Below are positions 43,994 through 53,237 of a DNA stretch of 64,000 nt, one piece after another. A model generated the notes under the pieces. That model saw only the letters and a program-made list of their open reading frames with translations. It made no database searches and was not told where the DNA came from. Position 1 is the stretch's first letter. Each line of letters opens with the position of its first letter. The position numbers were made by a program, and so were the translations under genes. Source of the stretch: Tritonibacter scottomollicae (GTDB lineage: Bacteria > Pseudomonadota > Alphaproteobacteria > Rhodobacterales > Rhodobacteraceae); the NCBI RefSeq assembly GCF_003003215.1, contig NZ_PVUF01000005.1, forward strand, positions 62,001 through 126,000. Direction: 5' to 3'.

Positions 43994-44899
43994 CTATATT
44001 TTTCCGAGTTCTTTCATGTGCTTACGGTGTGTGATGATCTCGTCCTGAACGAAGTCGCGGAAGGCAGAAACCCGCTGTGAGTGACGCAATTCCTCTGGGT
44101 AGGCGAGATAGACCGGAACACCGTTGCCATCTTCGTTCGGCAAAACCTGAACCAGATCCGGGAAATCCTCTGTCACATAGTCCGGCAGGACGCCGATCCC
44201 CAGATCCTGCAGCACACCCTGAAGTACGCCGAAATAGTTATTCACCGTCAGCATCGACTTTGGATTATGGGTCATCAGCTTTTGCACCATCACCGCAGCG
44301 GACCCCACTTGGGCGGACCGCAGGCTCTGACAGATCAAACGGTGGTCACAGATTTCTTCGATGGTCTCGGGCCAGCTGAACTTGTCGATATAGCCGCGCG
44401 ACGCATAAAGACGCATCTGCACGGTCATCAACCGCTTGCGGATCAGGTCGGCCTGGCTCGGCTCCTTCATGCGGATGGCGACATCGGCCTCACGCATCGG
44501 CAGGTCGAGCACACGCTCTTCCAGCATCAGGTCGATCTTCAGATTGGGGTACTGCTCATAAAGTTTGGCCAGCCGTGGCGCGAGCCAGAGCGTCCCAAAG
44601 CCAGTGGTGGTGGTCACCCGCAATTCGCCGAACACGCCTTCCTCGCTGTCGCGAATCCGGGCCGATGCGGTTTCGAGTCGTTTGGCCATCGTCTTGGTGG
44701 CGTCAAACAGCAGTTCACCTTGTTCTGTCAGGATCAATCCACGCGCATGACGGTGGAAGAGCGTGGCGTTCAGGCTCTCCTCCAGTCCCCGAATCTGCCG
44801 TGAAACGGCCGATTGAGACAGGTTTAGCCGATCACCGGCGTGGGTCAGACTGCCCGCATCCGCAACCGCGTGAAAGATCCTTAGCTTGTCCCAATCCAT
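43994..44899 (-). CDS. LysR-family transcriptional regulator
   Basis: This 301-residue regulator has an N-terminal winged helix (about 1-60, with AGSLTHAGDRLNLSQSAVSRQ) and a LysR effector domain (about 90-290). It is divergent from the indolepyruvate:ferredoxin oxidoreductase gene, which is the likely target. A tandem 10-base repeat lies just upstream of its start. The unusually long distance to its terminator leaves room for a 3' RNA. Confidence 0.93.
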   Translation of the reverse strand: MDWDKLRIFHAVADAGSLTHAGDRLNLSQSAVSRQIRGLEESLNATLFHRHARGLILTEQGELLFDATKTMAKRLETASARIRDSEEGVFGELRVTTTTGFGTLWLAPRLAKLYEQYPNLKIDLMLEERVLDLPMREADVAIRMKEPSQADLIRKRLMTVQMRLYASRGYIDKFSWPETIEEICDHRLICQSLRSAQVGSAAVMVQKLMTHNPKSMLTVNNYFGVLQGVLQDLGIGVLPDYVTEDFPDLVQVLPNEDGNGVPVYLAYPEELRHSQRVSAFRDFVQDEIITHRKHMKELGKI

Positions 44900-44907
44900 T
44901 GTTTTTA

Positions 44908-44928
44908 CTCTTTCTGCCTCTTTCTGCC
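44908..44928. repeat. Two tandem copies of a 10-base repeat upstream of lysR
   Basis: TCTTTCTGCC is repeated with an exact 10-base period, ending 29 bases upstream of the lysR start codon at 44899. One helical turn between copies would place a bound protein on the same face. On the minus strand the repeats also contain AGAAAGAG, which may serve as the ribosome site. Confidence 0.45.
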
Positions 44929-45067
44929 AAACTACATGATGAACAGTATAAGATTCAAACCTTACCGGAGGCTGACACGGATTCTTTAAGAAACGGCTAT
45001 ACAGGTCAGCATTTATGACCTATTATTGGATCCAAAATGCAAGCAAGTCATGGTTGAGGAGGACCGG

Positions 45068-48000
45068 ATGAGCACGCAAAAGATCTCGCTCAATGACCGT
45101 TATGATCTCGAAAAGTCGCCCATTCTGCTGAATGGCACGCAGGCGCTTGTGCGTCTGATGCTGATGCAGAAGGCGCGCGACGTGGCCGCCGGGCTGAACA
45201 CGGCAGGGCTGGTCACCGGCTATCGCGGCTCGCCGCTCGGCGCTGTCGACATGCAGATGAAGCGGGCGGAGAAACTGCTGACGCAGTCCGACGTGACATT
45301 CCAATACGGTCTCAACGAGGATCTCGCCGTCACCGCGCTCTGGGGGGCGCAGCAGGCTGAGATTCGCGATGAGGGCAAATACGACGGGGTATTTGGCCTG
45401 TGGTATGGCAAGGGCCCGGGCGTTGATCGCTCCGGCGATGCGCTACGCCATGCCAATATGGCCGGCTCTTCAAAACATGGCGGGGTTTTGGTCGCCATGG
45501 GCGATGACCACACCGGCGAAAGCTCCACCGTGCTGCATCAGTCGGAATGGTCCTTGCTGGATTGTTACCTGCCGATCGTCAGCCCGGCAGGGGTGCAGGA
45601 AATCCTCGACTACGGCATCTATGGCTATGCTTTGTCGCGGTTTTCCGGTCTCTGGGTTGGCCTGAAGACGATGAAGGACACCATCGAGGTGACCTCGGTG
45701 GTGGACGGAGATCCCGACCGGGTGCAAGTGTCGGTGCCGCAGTTCGACATGCCGGCGGATGGTCTGAACATCCGTCTGGACGATGACCGCTTCCGCCAGG
45801 AAGACCGCATCATCGACTACAAACGCTTTGCTGCCGAGGCCTTTAGCCATGCCAACAAGATGGACAAACGCGTCTGGGGCAAGCCCGGCGCCAAGATCGG
45901 CTTTGTTGCAGCGGGCAAGAACTGGCTGGATCTGGTTCACGCGCTAAGCCTTTTGAATATCGATGAAAACATGGCTGATCGCCTCGGGATCACCACCTAT
46001 AAGGTGGGGCAGACCTGGCCGATGGACATGAAGGGGTTCCATGACTGGGCCGAAGGGCTCGATCTGATCGTGGTGGTCGAAGAAAAGCGCAAGCTGATCG
46101 AGATCCAGATCAAGGAAGCGATCTTTGATGATCGGCGCGGGCGTCGTGTCTACGGCTGGTACAAGGGTGGCGCGGGCACCATGCACCGCGAGGAGCTGTT
46201 CCCGACCAAATATGCCCTCGACCCGATCATGATTGCCGAGAAACTGGGCAATATCCTGATCGAAGAAGGCCGCGACACCGAGGCGATCCGCGCCGGTCTT
46301 GCCTCGCTCGACGATGCCAAACGGGCCGACAATGCCGAGGAAATCGCCGCGCGTTTGCCGTATTTCTGTTCCGGCTGCCCGCATAACTCCTCCACCAAAC
46401 TGCCGGAGGGCTCACGGGCCTATGCGGGCATCGGCTGTCACTTCATGGTGCAGTGGATGGACCGCGAAACCGTTGGATTTACCCATATGGGCGGTGAAGG
46501 TGCGAACTGGATTGGCGAAGCGCCGTTCTCCAAAAGAAATCATGTATTTCAGAACCTTGGCGACGGAACTTACAATCACTCCGGGGTGATGGCGATCCGC
46601 GCGGCACTCGCCGAAGGAACCAATATCACCTATAAGATCCTCTATAATGACGCGGTTGCAATGACCGGTGGCCAGCAGGCCGAGGGTGGCCTCACCGCGC
46701 CGCAGATCGCCCATGAGCTGACCGCGATGGGGGTGAAGACCATCGCCGTGGTTTATGACGAAAAAGAAGACGTGGTCGCCAGCCAGTTCCCCTCCGGCAT
46801 GCGGATGCATGAGCGGGCCGAACTGATGAAGGTCCAGCGCGAGTTCGAGGAAGTGGGCGGCGTCTCCGCCATCATCTACATCCAGACCTGCGCGGCCGAA
46901 AAACGTCGCCGCCGCAAGAAGGGCCTGTTCCCGGACCCGGATCAACGCGTGCTCATCAACTCTGATGTCTGCGAGGGCTGCGGCGATTGCGGCGTGCAGT
47001 CGAACTGTGTGTCGATCGTACCGAAAGAGACCGAACTGGGCCGCAAGCGCGCCATCGACCAGTCCAGCTGCAACAAGGATTTCTCTTGCGTCAATGGGTT
47101 TTGCCCGTCGTTCCTCACCGTTGAGGGCGCCAAGGTGAAGAAGAGCGCCACCGCCAGCCTGGAGCTGCCGGAGCTGCCCGACCCGCAACTGCCCGCGATC
47201 CACGGCACCCATAACGTGGTGATCACCGGGGTTGGCGGCACCGGCGTTGTGACCATCGGCGCGGTGCTGGCACAGGCCGCCCAGATAGATGGCAAGGGCG
47301 CTGGCATGATGGAAATGGCAGGCCTCGCTCAAAAGGGCGGCGCGGTGCATATCCATTGCCGCATTGCCGAGCGGCCCTCCGACATCAGCGCCATCCGCGT
47401 CGCCACCGGCGAGGCGCACGCGCTGATCGGCGGCGATCTGGTGGTGAGCGCGGGGGCCAAGACCCTTGGACTGACCTCCACCGGGCGCACGGGCGCGGTG
47501 GTGAACAGCCATGAGATCATCACGGGAGAGTTTACCCGGAATACCGATTTTGCTTTGCCAAGCGATAGGTTGCAGATCGCACTTCAGGCGCGGATGCGCG
47601 ACCGGGTCGATCTGTTTGACGCGTCAGAGCTGGCGCGCATCAGCATGGGGGATTCGATCTTTTCCAACATGATGGTCTTTGGCGCGGCCTGGCAGCGGGG
47701 GCTAATCCCGGTGTCCTATGAGGCGCTGAAACAGGCGATCGAGCTGAATGGAGCTGCGGTCGAGAAGAACCTCCGCGCCTTTGATATCGGACGCTGGGCG
47801 GTGCTCTATCCCGAGGACGCTGCCAAACTGCTGGCGCCGAGCGTCGTTGAGCTGCCCAAGACGCTTGATGAGAAAATCGCCTATCGCCGGGCGCAGCTGG
47901 TGGACTACCAGGGCGAGCGGCTGGCGAAACGCTACGAGAAACTGGTGGCGGGTGTCTCCGATCCGCGGCTCAAGGAAGCGGTGGCAAAAGGTTATCACAA

Positions 48001-48487
48001 GCTCTTGTCCTACAAGGATGAATACGAGGTTGCCCGCCTGCTGCTGAGCAGCCGCGACAAGGCGGCGGCGGAGTTTGATGGCGATCTGAAGATCTCTTAC
48101 AACCTCGCACCGCCGATTCTGGGCGGCAAGGATGCCAATGGCCGCCCGAAAAAGCGCAAGTTCGGCCCCGGTACGGAACGGTTGTTGCGGATCCTGGCCA
48201 AGCTGAAGGGGCTGCGCGGCACGCCGCTGGATGTCTTTGGCTATACCGCCGAGCGCAAGATGGAGCGGGCGCTGATCAAGCAATATGAGACCGACATGAA
48301 GGAATGGCTCGCCAAATCCGACGCGGTAGACATGGATGCGCTGGTGGCGCTGGCGGAGCTGCCGTTGCAGATCCGTGGCTTTGGCCCTGTCAAAATGAAG
48401 AGCGAACAGCAGGCTGCCAAGCGGCGCGAGGAACTGCTGGTGGCGCTGAAACAGGGGCCTGCGCCGCTGAAGGCTGCCGCCGAATAG
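45068..48487 (+). CDS. Indolepyruvate:ferredoxin oxidoreductase, fused alpha-beta type
   Basis: This 1139-residue enzyme oxidatively decarboxylates aryl or branched 2-oxoacids, from amino acid breakdown, to acyl-CoA, passing electrons to ferredoxin. The N-terminal part (about 1-630) holds thiamine-diphosphate domains (YRGSPLGAVDMQM; GEGANWIGEAPF). A Cys cluster CEGCGDCGVQSNC near residue 635 and another (SCNKDFSCVNGFC) mark the iron-sulfur region. The gamma-type domain starts around 710 with ITGVGGTGVVTIGAVLAQA. A long C-terminal domain completes the aerobic fused form. The start at 45068 follows GAGGAGG. A LysR gene is divergent. Confidence 0.94.
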   Translation: MSTQKISLNDRYDLEKSPILLNGTQALVRLMLMQKARDVAAGLNTAGLVTGYRGSPLGAVDMQMKRAEKLLTQSDVTFQYGLNEDLAVTALWGAQQAEIRDEGKYDGVFGLWYGKGPGVDRSGDALRHANMAGSSKHGGVLVAMGDDHTGESSTVLHQSEWSLLDCYLPIVSPAGVQEILDYGIYGYALSRFSGLWVGLKTMKDTIEVTSVVDGDPDRVQVSVPQFDMPADGLNIRLDDDRFRQEDRIIDYKRFAAEAFSHANKMDKRVWGKPGAKIGFVAAGKNWLDLVHALSLLNIDENMADRLGITTYKVGQTWPMDMKGFHDWAEGLDLIVVVEEKRKLIEIQIKEAIFDDRRGRRVYGWYKGGAGTMHREELFPTKYALDPIMIAEKLGNILIEEGRDTEAIRAGLASLDDAKRADNAEEIAARLPYFCSGCPHNSSTKLPEGSRAYAGIGCHFMVQWMDRETVGFTHMGGEGANWIGEAPFSKRNHVFQNLGDGTYNHSGVMAIRAALAEGTNITYKILYNDAVAMTGGQQAEGGLTAPQIAHELTAMGVKTIAVVYDEKEDVVASQFPSGMRMHERAELMKVQREFEEVGGVSAIIYIQTCAAEKRRRRKKGLFPDPDQRVLINSDVCEGCGDCGVQSNCVSIVPKETELGRKRAIDQSSCNKDFSCVNGFCPSFLTVEGAKVKKSATASLELPELPDPQLPAIHGTHNVVITGVGGTGVVTIGAVLAQAAQIDGKGAGMMEMAGLAQKGGAVHIHCRIAERPSDISAIRVATGEAHALIGGDLVVSAGAKTLGLTSTGRTGAVVNSHEIITGEFTRNTDFALPSDRLQIALQARMRDRVDLFDASELARISMGDSIFSNMMVFGAAWQRGLIPVSYEALKQAIELNGAAVEKNLRAFDIGRWAVLYPEDAAKLLAPSVVELPKTLDEKIAYRRAQLVDYQGERLAKRYEKLVAGVSDPRLKEAVAKGYHKLLSYKDEYEVARLLLSSRDKAAAEFDGDLKISYNLAPPILGGKDANGRPKKRKFGPGTERLLRILAKLKGLRGTPLDVFGYTAERKMERALIKQYETDMKEWLAKSDAVDMDALVALAELPLQIRGFGPVKMKSEQQAAKRREELLVALKQGPAPLKAAAE

Positions 48488-48555
48488 TGGCCCCCACGCC
48501 ACTGTGTCTTGGGGATGGCGTCATGAATGTGTTACCAAGGCTGGGCAATATGCGC

Positions 48556-48577
48556 GCCCGGCCTTAGGTAGCCGGGC
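48556..48577 (+). other. Hairpin between the oxidoreductase and acyltransferase genes
   Basis: GCCCGGC (48556-48562) pairs with GCCGGGC (48571-48577) with an 8-nt loop, 69 bases after the oxidoreductase stop codon. No T-run follows. It may be a pause or leader structure. Confidence 0.3.
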
Positions 48578-48627
48578 ACCTGCACTGCAGGCAGCGCATT
48601 CCCTGTCTTTACGGAGACCTCAAAGAC

Positions 48628-49506
48628 ATGCTTGAGCGTCGTCATATCGCTCGCGATATTTCCTATTCGCACTCGGCCGAGACGCGGCCGGGACGCATCA
48701 TGATCCGCCTGATGGAAAACACCACCGGCCGCCTGCGTCTGATCAAGCGGGCCAAGGGCTATGATTCCGAGATCGCCTCGGGGCGCAGCTTCTGGGATGT
48801 GATCGTGGAACGCTACGGGCTGACGCTCGACGTGACCGGCGGCAGCCTCGACAATATCCCGCAGGACAAGCCGGTGATCCTGATCGCCAATCACCCGTAT
48901 GGCATCCTAGACGGGCTGATGATGGGGCATATCCTGTCGCGCAGCCGTGGCGATTTCCGCATGCTGGCACATCAGGTGTTTCGCAAGGCGGAGGATCTGA
49001 ACAAGGTGATCCTGCCGATCGATTTTGCCGAAACAAAAGAGGCGATGAAGGTCAATCTGCAGACCCGCAAGGACGCGCTGGAGTATCTGGGGCAGGGTGG
49101 CGCGATCGGGATCTTTCCGGGCGGCACGGTCTCGACCGCGTCCAAACCGTTTGCGCATCCGATGGATCCGGGCTGGCGGGGGTTTACCGCGCGGATGGTG
49201 GCGAAATCCGATGCGGTTGTGGTGCCGTTGTATTTCGACGGGCATACCTCGCGCCTGTTCCAGATCGCCTCGCATTTGCATTACACCCTGCGAATGGGGT
49301 TGCTGATCAAGGAGTTCCGCAAACGGGTCGACACGCCCGTGCGGGTGGTGATCGGCGATCCCATCGGGCGGGACGTGCTGGACCCGCTGGCCAAAGACTC
49401 CAAAGCAATGATGGATTTCCTGCGCAAAGCCACGTATGAGCTGTCTCCGACACCGCTCAAATCCTATGACTACGGGTTTGAGTTCGAAGACAAACACAGG
49501 GCCTGA
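48628..49506 (+). CDS. Lysophospholipid acyltransferase (PlsC-like)
   Basis: This 292-residue acyltransferase has the acceptor motif ANHPYGILDGLM (a His-x5-Asp variant of the usual His-x4-Asp) and the later IFPGGTVSTA block. These place it in the glycerolipid/ornithine-lipid acyltransferase superfamily. It should acylate a lyso-lipid at the inner membrane; the exact acceptor is not clear. GGAGA lies before the start. murI follows after 27 bases, so they are probably co-transcribed. Confidence 0.88.
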   Translation: MLERRHIARDISYSHSAETRPGRIMIRLMENTTGRLRLIKRAKGYDSEIASGRSFWDVIVERYGLTLDVTGGSLDNIPQDKPVILIANHPYGILDGLMMGHILSRSRGDFRMLAHQVFRKAEDLNKVILPIDFAETKEAMKVNLQTRKDALEYLGQGGAIGIFPGGTVSTASKPFAHPMDPGWRGFTARMVAKSDAVVVPLYFDGHTSRLFQIASHLHYTLRMGLLIKEFRKRVDTPVRVVIGDPIGRDVLDPLAKDSKAMMDFLRKATYELSPTPLKSYDYGFEFEDKHRA

Positions 49507-49533
49507 ACGGCCCTCGCTGAGAGGCAATGTGGC

Positions 49534-50343
49534 ATGGCAGTTGGCATTTTTGATTCCGGCCTCGGCGGGTTGACGGTTCTGGACGCGGTGCAGAAACGTC
49601 TGCCGGACGTCGATTTCCTGTACTACGGCGACAATTCGCACGCGCCTTACGGTGTGCGCGATGCGGAAGACATCTACCAGCTGACCAGCGCTGCGGTGCA
49701 TGACATGTGGAATCGCGGCTGCAATCTGGTGATCCTCGCCTGCAACACCGCCTCGGCCGCAGCCCTGCGCCGGATGCAGGAGGCAGGTGTGCCCGCGGGC
49801 AAGCGCGTGCTCGGCGTGTTTGTGCCGCTGATCGAGGCGCTGACCGAACGCCAATGGGGCGACAATTCGCCACCGCGCGAAGTCGCGGTGAAACATGTGG
49901 CACTGTTTGCAACCCCGGCCACCGTCGCCAGCCGCGCCTTTCAGCGCGAGTTGGCCTTTCGGGCGATCGGCGTTGACGTGGAGGCGCAGGCCTGTGGCGG
50001 CGTGGTCGATGCCATCGAAGAGGGCGACATGATCCTGGCCGAGGCACTGGTCAAGAGCCACGTCGACGCGCTGCAGCGCAAGATGCCGAAACCCGAGGCT
50101 GCAATCCTCGGCTGCACCCATTACCCGCTGATGGAGGCCATCTTTCAGGAGGCGCTTGGCGCGGATGTGCAGGTGTTCAGCCAGGGCCGTCTGGTGGCCG
50201 ACAGCCTTGCGCATTATCTCGAACGGCGCCCCGACATGGTCGGCGGTGGCCAGGCCGGCTATGTGACCACGGGCGATGCCGGGCGGGTCAGCAGCCGGGC
50301 GACGCAGTTCCTGCGACGAGAAATCACTTTTGAAGCGGCCTGA
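49534..50343 (+). CDS. murI: Glutamate racemase
   Basis: MurI (269 residues) makes D-glutamate for peptidoglycan. Both catalytic Cys motifs are present: ILACNTASA (Cys70) and LGCTHYPLM (about residue 193). [13 protein letters not shown] and [11 protein letters not shown] are substrate loops. It starts at 49534 after GAGAGGCAATG. argC follows after 86 bases. Confidence 0.96.
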   Translation: MAVGIFDSGLGGLTVLDAVQKRLPDVDFLYYGDNSHAPYGVRDAEDIYQLTSAAVHDMWNRGCNLVILACNTASAAALRRMQEAGVPAGKRVLGVFVPLIEALTERQWGDNSPPREVAVKHVALFATPATVASRAFQRELAFRAIGVDVEAQACGGVVDAIEEGDMILAEALVKSHVDALQRKMPKPEAAILGCTHYPLMEAIFQEALGADVQVFSQGRLVADSLAHYLERRPDMVGGGQAGYVTTGDAGRVSSRATQFLRREITFEAA

Positions 50344-50429
50344 GTGCTCTTAGCCACACGCCCAACCTGATTTCCGGTCTGCACGAGATGCGGACACCCC
50401 CTGACACCTATAAAATTCGAGGTCTCGAC

Positions 50430-51458
50430 ATGACCCATTCCGTCGCAATTCTTGGCGCATCCGGCTACACCGGCGCCGAACTGATCCGGCTGATTTCCCA
50501 GCACCCATCCATCGAGATTGCCGCCCTCGGCGCTGAGCGCAAGGCAGGGATGGAGATGGCGGATGTCTTCCCGCACCTGCGTCATCTTTCCCTTCCAACT
50601 CTCTGTAAAATCGATGAAATCGACTTCTCCAAGATCGACCTGTGTTTCTGCGCACTGCCGCATAAAACCAGCCAGGAGGTGATCGCCAAGCTGCCAGCGG
50701 ATCTGAAGATCGTGGACCTGTCGGCGGATTTCCGGCTGCGCGATCCGGATGCCTATCAGCAATGGTACGGCAACCCGCATGCGGCTCTGTCCCAGCAAGA
50801 AGAAGCGGTCTACGGCCTCACTGAGTTCTACCGCGACCAGATCAAGGACGCGCGGCTTGTGGCTGGGACGGGCTGCAACGCCGCCACCGGGCAGTTCGCG
50901 CTGCGGCCGCTGATTTCTGCCGGCGTCATCGACCTTGATGAGATCATCATCGACATGAAATGCGCGGTATCCGGCGCCGGGCGGGCGCTCAAGGAAAACC
51001 TGCTGCATGCGGAGCTGAGCGAGGGCTGCAACGCCTATGCGATCGGCGGCACTCACCGGCATCAGGGGGAGTTCGAGCAGGAATTCTCCGCTCTGGCGGG
51101 ACGGCCCGTGCAGATCCAGTTCACCCCGCATCTGATCCCCGCCAACCGGGGCATTCTGGCCACCACCTACGTCAAGGGGGATGCGGAAGCGATCTATCAG
51201 ACCTTTGCCAAGGCCTATGCGGATGAGCCTTTCGTGGAGCTGCTGCCCTTTGGTCAGGCGCCCTCGACCCATCACGTACGCGGCTCCAACTTCGTGCATA
51301 TCGGGGTGACCGCAGACCGGATTTCGGGTCGTGCCATCGTCATCGCGGCGCTGGATAACCTGACAAAAGGTAGCAGCGGTCAGGCCTTGCAGAATGCCAA
51401 CCTGATGTTAGGTGAACAGGAAACAGCTGGGCTGATGATGGCGCCGCTGTTCCCTTGA
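50430..51458 (+). CDS. argC: N-acetyl-gamma-glutamyl-phosphate reductase
   Basis: ArgC (342 residues) reduces N-acetylglutamyl phosphate in arginine synthesis. The NADP loop is [14 protein letters not shown]. The catalytic Cys149 lies in [12 protein letters not shown]; the Pro-Thr that usually follows this Cys is replaced by Asn-Ala. The His-bearing [13 protein letters not shown] and [14 protein letters not shown] are family blocks. The start at 50430 follows CGAGG. ccmE begins 13 bases later, so this biosynthetic gene leads into the cytochrome c maturation genes. Confidence 0.96.
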   Translation: MTHSVAILGASGYTGAELIRLISQHPSIEIAALGAERKAGMEMADVFPHLRHLSLPTLCKIDEIDFSKIDLCFCALPHKTSQEVIAKLPADLKIVDLSADFRLRDPDAYQQWYGNPHAALSQQEEAVYGLTEFYRDQIKDARLVAGTGCNAATGQFALRPLISAGVIDLDEIIIDMKCAVSGAGRALKENLLHAELSEGCNAYAIGGTHRHQGEFEQEFSALAGRPVQIQFTPHLIPANRGILATTYVKGDAEAIYQTFAKAYADEPFVELLPFGQAPSTHHVRGSNFVHIGVTADRISGRAIVIAALDNLTKGSSGQALQNANLMLGEQETAGLMMAPLFP

Positions 51459-51471
51459 ACAAGAGGTCCAG

Positions 51472-51915
51472 ATGAAGTCCCTGAAAAAGCAGCGGCGAAT
51501 CCAGGTCATAGCGCTTGCGACTGTCGCATTGGTGGGGTCCACCGTGTTGATCGGCTATGCGATGCGCGATGGGATCAATTACTTCCGCTCGCCGAGCCAA
51601 GTGATGGATGAGCCACCGCAGCCGACCGAGACATTCCGCATTGGCGGTCTGGTCGAGGAAGGGACGCTGACCAGAGGCCAGGGAGAGGCAGTGCTGTTTT
51701 CAGTAACCGATGGCGGTGCCAGCGTGCCGGTGACATTCACCGGCGTGTTGCCGGATCTGTTTGAGGAAAACCAGGGTATGGTGGGCACTGGACGCTATGT
51801 CGACGGTGTTTTTCAAGCCTCTGAAATCCTTGCCAAACATGATGAGACCTACATGCCCAAAGAGGTCGTGGATGCGCTTAAGGCGCAGGGGGTCTATCAA
51901 GGCGACGACAGCTGA
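51472..51915 (+). CDS. ccmE: Cytochrome c maturation heme chaperone CcmE
   Basis: CcmE (147 residues) receives heme from CcmC and passes it to CcmF/H. A basic N-terminus and one membrane helix (about 12-30) anchor a beta-barrel domain. The covalent heme ligand His123 is in the conserved LAKHDETYMP. It starts 13 bases after argC. ccmF is 1.3 kb downstream, separated by the endolysin and holin genes. Confidence 0.97.
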   Translation: MKSLKKQRRIQVIALATVALVGSTVLIGYAMRDGINYFRSPSQVMDEPPQPTETFRIGGLVEEGTLTRGQGEAVLFSVTDGGASVPVTFTGVLPDLFEENQGMVGTGRYVDGVFQASEILAKHDETYMPKEVVDALKAQGVYQGDDS

Positions 51916-52003
51916 GTGTTGCGTCGTCGCCGTACGCTCCGCGCACCGGATCTCAAACCCTCATAGCTAGTCTCTCTACCAAACCATTGGTGGAGATCCC
52001 GGC

Positions 52004-52612
52004 ATGGATGTGGCCCAGATCGCCCGAGAGATCGTCGCCCGCGAAGGCGGCTATGTGAATGACCCTGATGATCCCGGGGGGGCGAGCAATCATGGCGTGA
52101 CCATTCACACCCTGCGACGGCTTGGCCTGGATCTGACCGGCGACGCTCAGATTGACACGCGCGACGTCAAAGCGGTGGAGCCAAGCGAGGCAGAAGCGAT
52201 TTTCCTGCGCGAGTATTTTCGTCGCCCACGCCTGCATCTGCTGCCCGAACCACTACAGGCCAGCGTGTTTGATATGCATGTCAATGCGGGCGCAAACGCG
52301 GTGCGCATCCTTCAGCGGCTCTTGTGCGACATGGGATATGACGTTGCGGTCGACGGGGCGATGGGACCGCAAACCGCCAAGGCGACACAGGCAGCAGGGC
52401 GCATCAACATGGAGGCGCTGGTCAACGCCTACGGGATCGCCCGGCGCAACTACTACTTCGACCTTGCCGACCGTCGTCCGCGCAGTCGCAAGTATGCCCG
52501 CACGCGGGCGGGCGGCAAGGGCGGCTGGATACGCCGTGCCGAGGAATTCATCGCCCCGCGCTACCACCTGAGCACGGAAGAGTTTCAATCCCGCACGGCC
52601 AACTGGCGCTGA
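52004..52612 (+). CDS. GH108-family peptidoglycan hydrolase (gene-transfer-agent-type endolysin)
   Basis: This 202-residue lysozyme-like enzyme has the glycoside hydrolase 108 motif REGGYVNDPDDPGG, with the predicted catalytic Glu14. A peptidoglycan-binding region follows (about 90-160, with DVAVDGAMGPQTAKATQAAG). It has no signal peptide, as expected for an endolysin released by a holin. The holin gene begins 10 bases after it. The same endolysin-holin pair is a separate lysis locus of the Rhodobacter capsulatus gene transfer agent. A cryptic prophage relic is the alternative. Confidence 0.88.
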   Translation: MDVAQIAREIVAREGGYVNDPDDPGGASNHGVTIHTLRRLGLDLTGDAQIDTRDVKAVEPSEAEAIFLREYFRRPRLHLLPEPLQASVFDMHVNAGANAVRILQRLLCDMGYDVAVDGAMGPQTAKATQAAGRINMEALVNAYGIARRNYYFDLADRRPRSRKYARTRAGGKGGWIRRAEEFIAPRYHLSTEEFQSRTANWR

Positions 52613-52621
52613 GGAGGTTTC

Positions 52622-53161
52622 ATGTTGTCAACGCTTTGGGAGATGCTCTTTGGCAATCGCCGCAATGTGATCCGCGAGACCGTCGAGGTGTTTCGCGAAA
52701 ACAGCGAACAGGCCGCCGTGCGCGCCCATGACCTTCAGGGCGCCGCATTGGCACAATTCGCGGCGGAATTTTCGGGCACGCACAAGAGCGGCTTTGATCG
52801 GTTTATCGACGGGGTGAACCGGCTGCCACGCCCGATGCTGGCGCTCGGCACGCTGGGGCTTATGGTCGCGGCGATGGTAGACCCGCTGTGGTTCGCCGCA
52901 CGCATGCAGGGCATCGCCTTGGTGCCGGAACCTCTGTGGTGGCTTCTGGGGATTGTTGTGTCATTCTATTTCGGAGCACGCAGTCAGGCCAAGACGCAGG
53001 CCTTTCAAGAAGGCATCGCGCGCAGCCTCGCGCGGGTGCCACAGGCGGTTCATAACATTGAACAGCTTGGAGATGTCGCGCAAGGCTCTGCAAATACAAA
53101 GGAAAACCAAAGTCATAGCAATCCGGCCCTGGCCGAATGGCATCAAGAGCGCGACGCGTGA
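52622..53161 (+). CDS. Holin (GTA/phage holin of the three-helix family)
   Basis: This 179-residue protein has an amphipathic N-terminal part and at least two clear membrane helices: PMLALGTLGLMVAAMVDPLW and LWWLLGIVVSFYFGARS. It matches the holin family that accompanies gene-transfer-agent endolysins. It should open the inner membrane so the GH108 enzyme reaches the wall. It follows the endolysin by 10 bases with GAGGAG-like GAGGAGG at its ribosome site. ccmF starts 76 bases later. Confidence 0.85.
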   Translation: MLSTLWEMLFGNRRNVIRETVEVFRENSEQAAVRAHDLQGAALAQFAAEFSGTHKSGFDRFIDGVNRLPRPMLALGTLGLMVAAMVDPLWFAARMQGIALVPEPLWWLLGIVVSFYFGARSQAKTQAFQEGIARSLARVPQAVHNIEQLGDVAQGSANTKENQSHSNPALAEWHQERDA

Positions 53162-53237
53162 ACCGCATCTGCCTGCGGCGGCGGGACGCGGGCAAATGTG
53201 ATTGGCGTGGGCGGGCGTCGCGGATATAGAAATAGGT

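Noticed and set aside
52004-53161. Endolysin and holin as part of an integrated prophage
   Set aside because: No integrase, capsid, tail or attachment repeats lie nearby, and both flanks are ccm genes.
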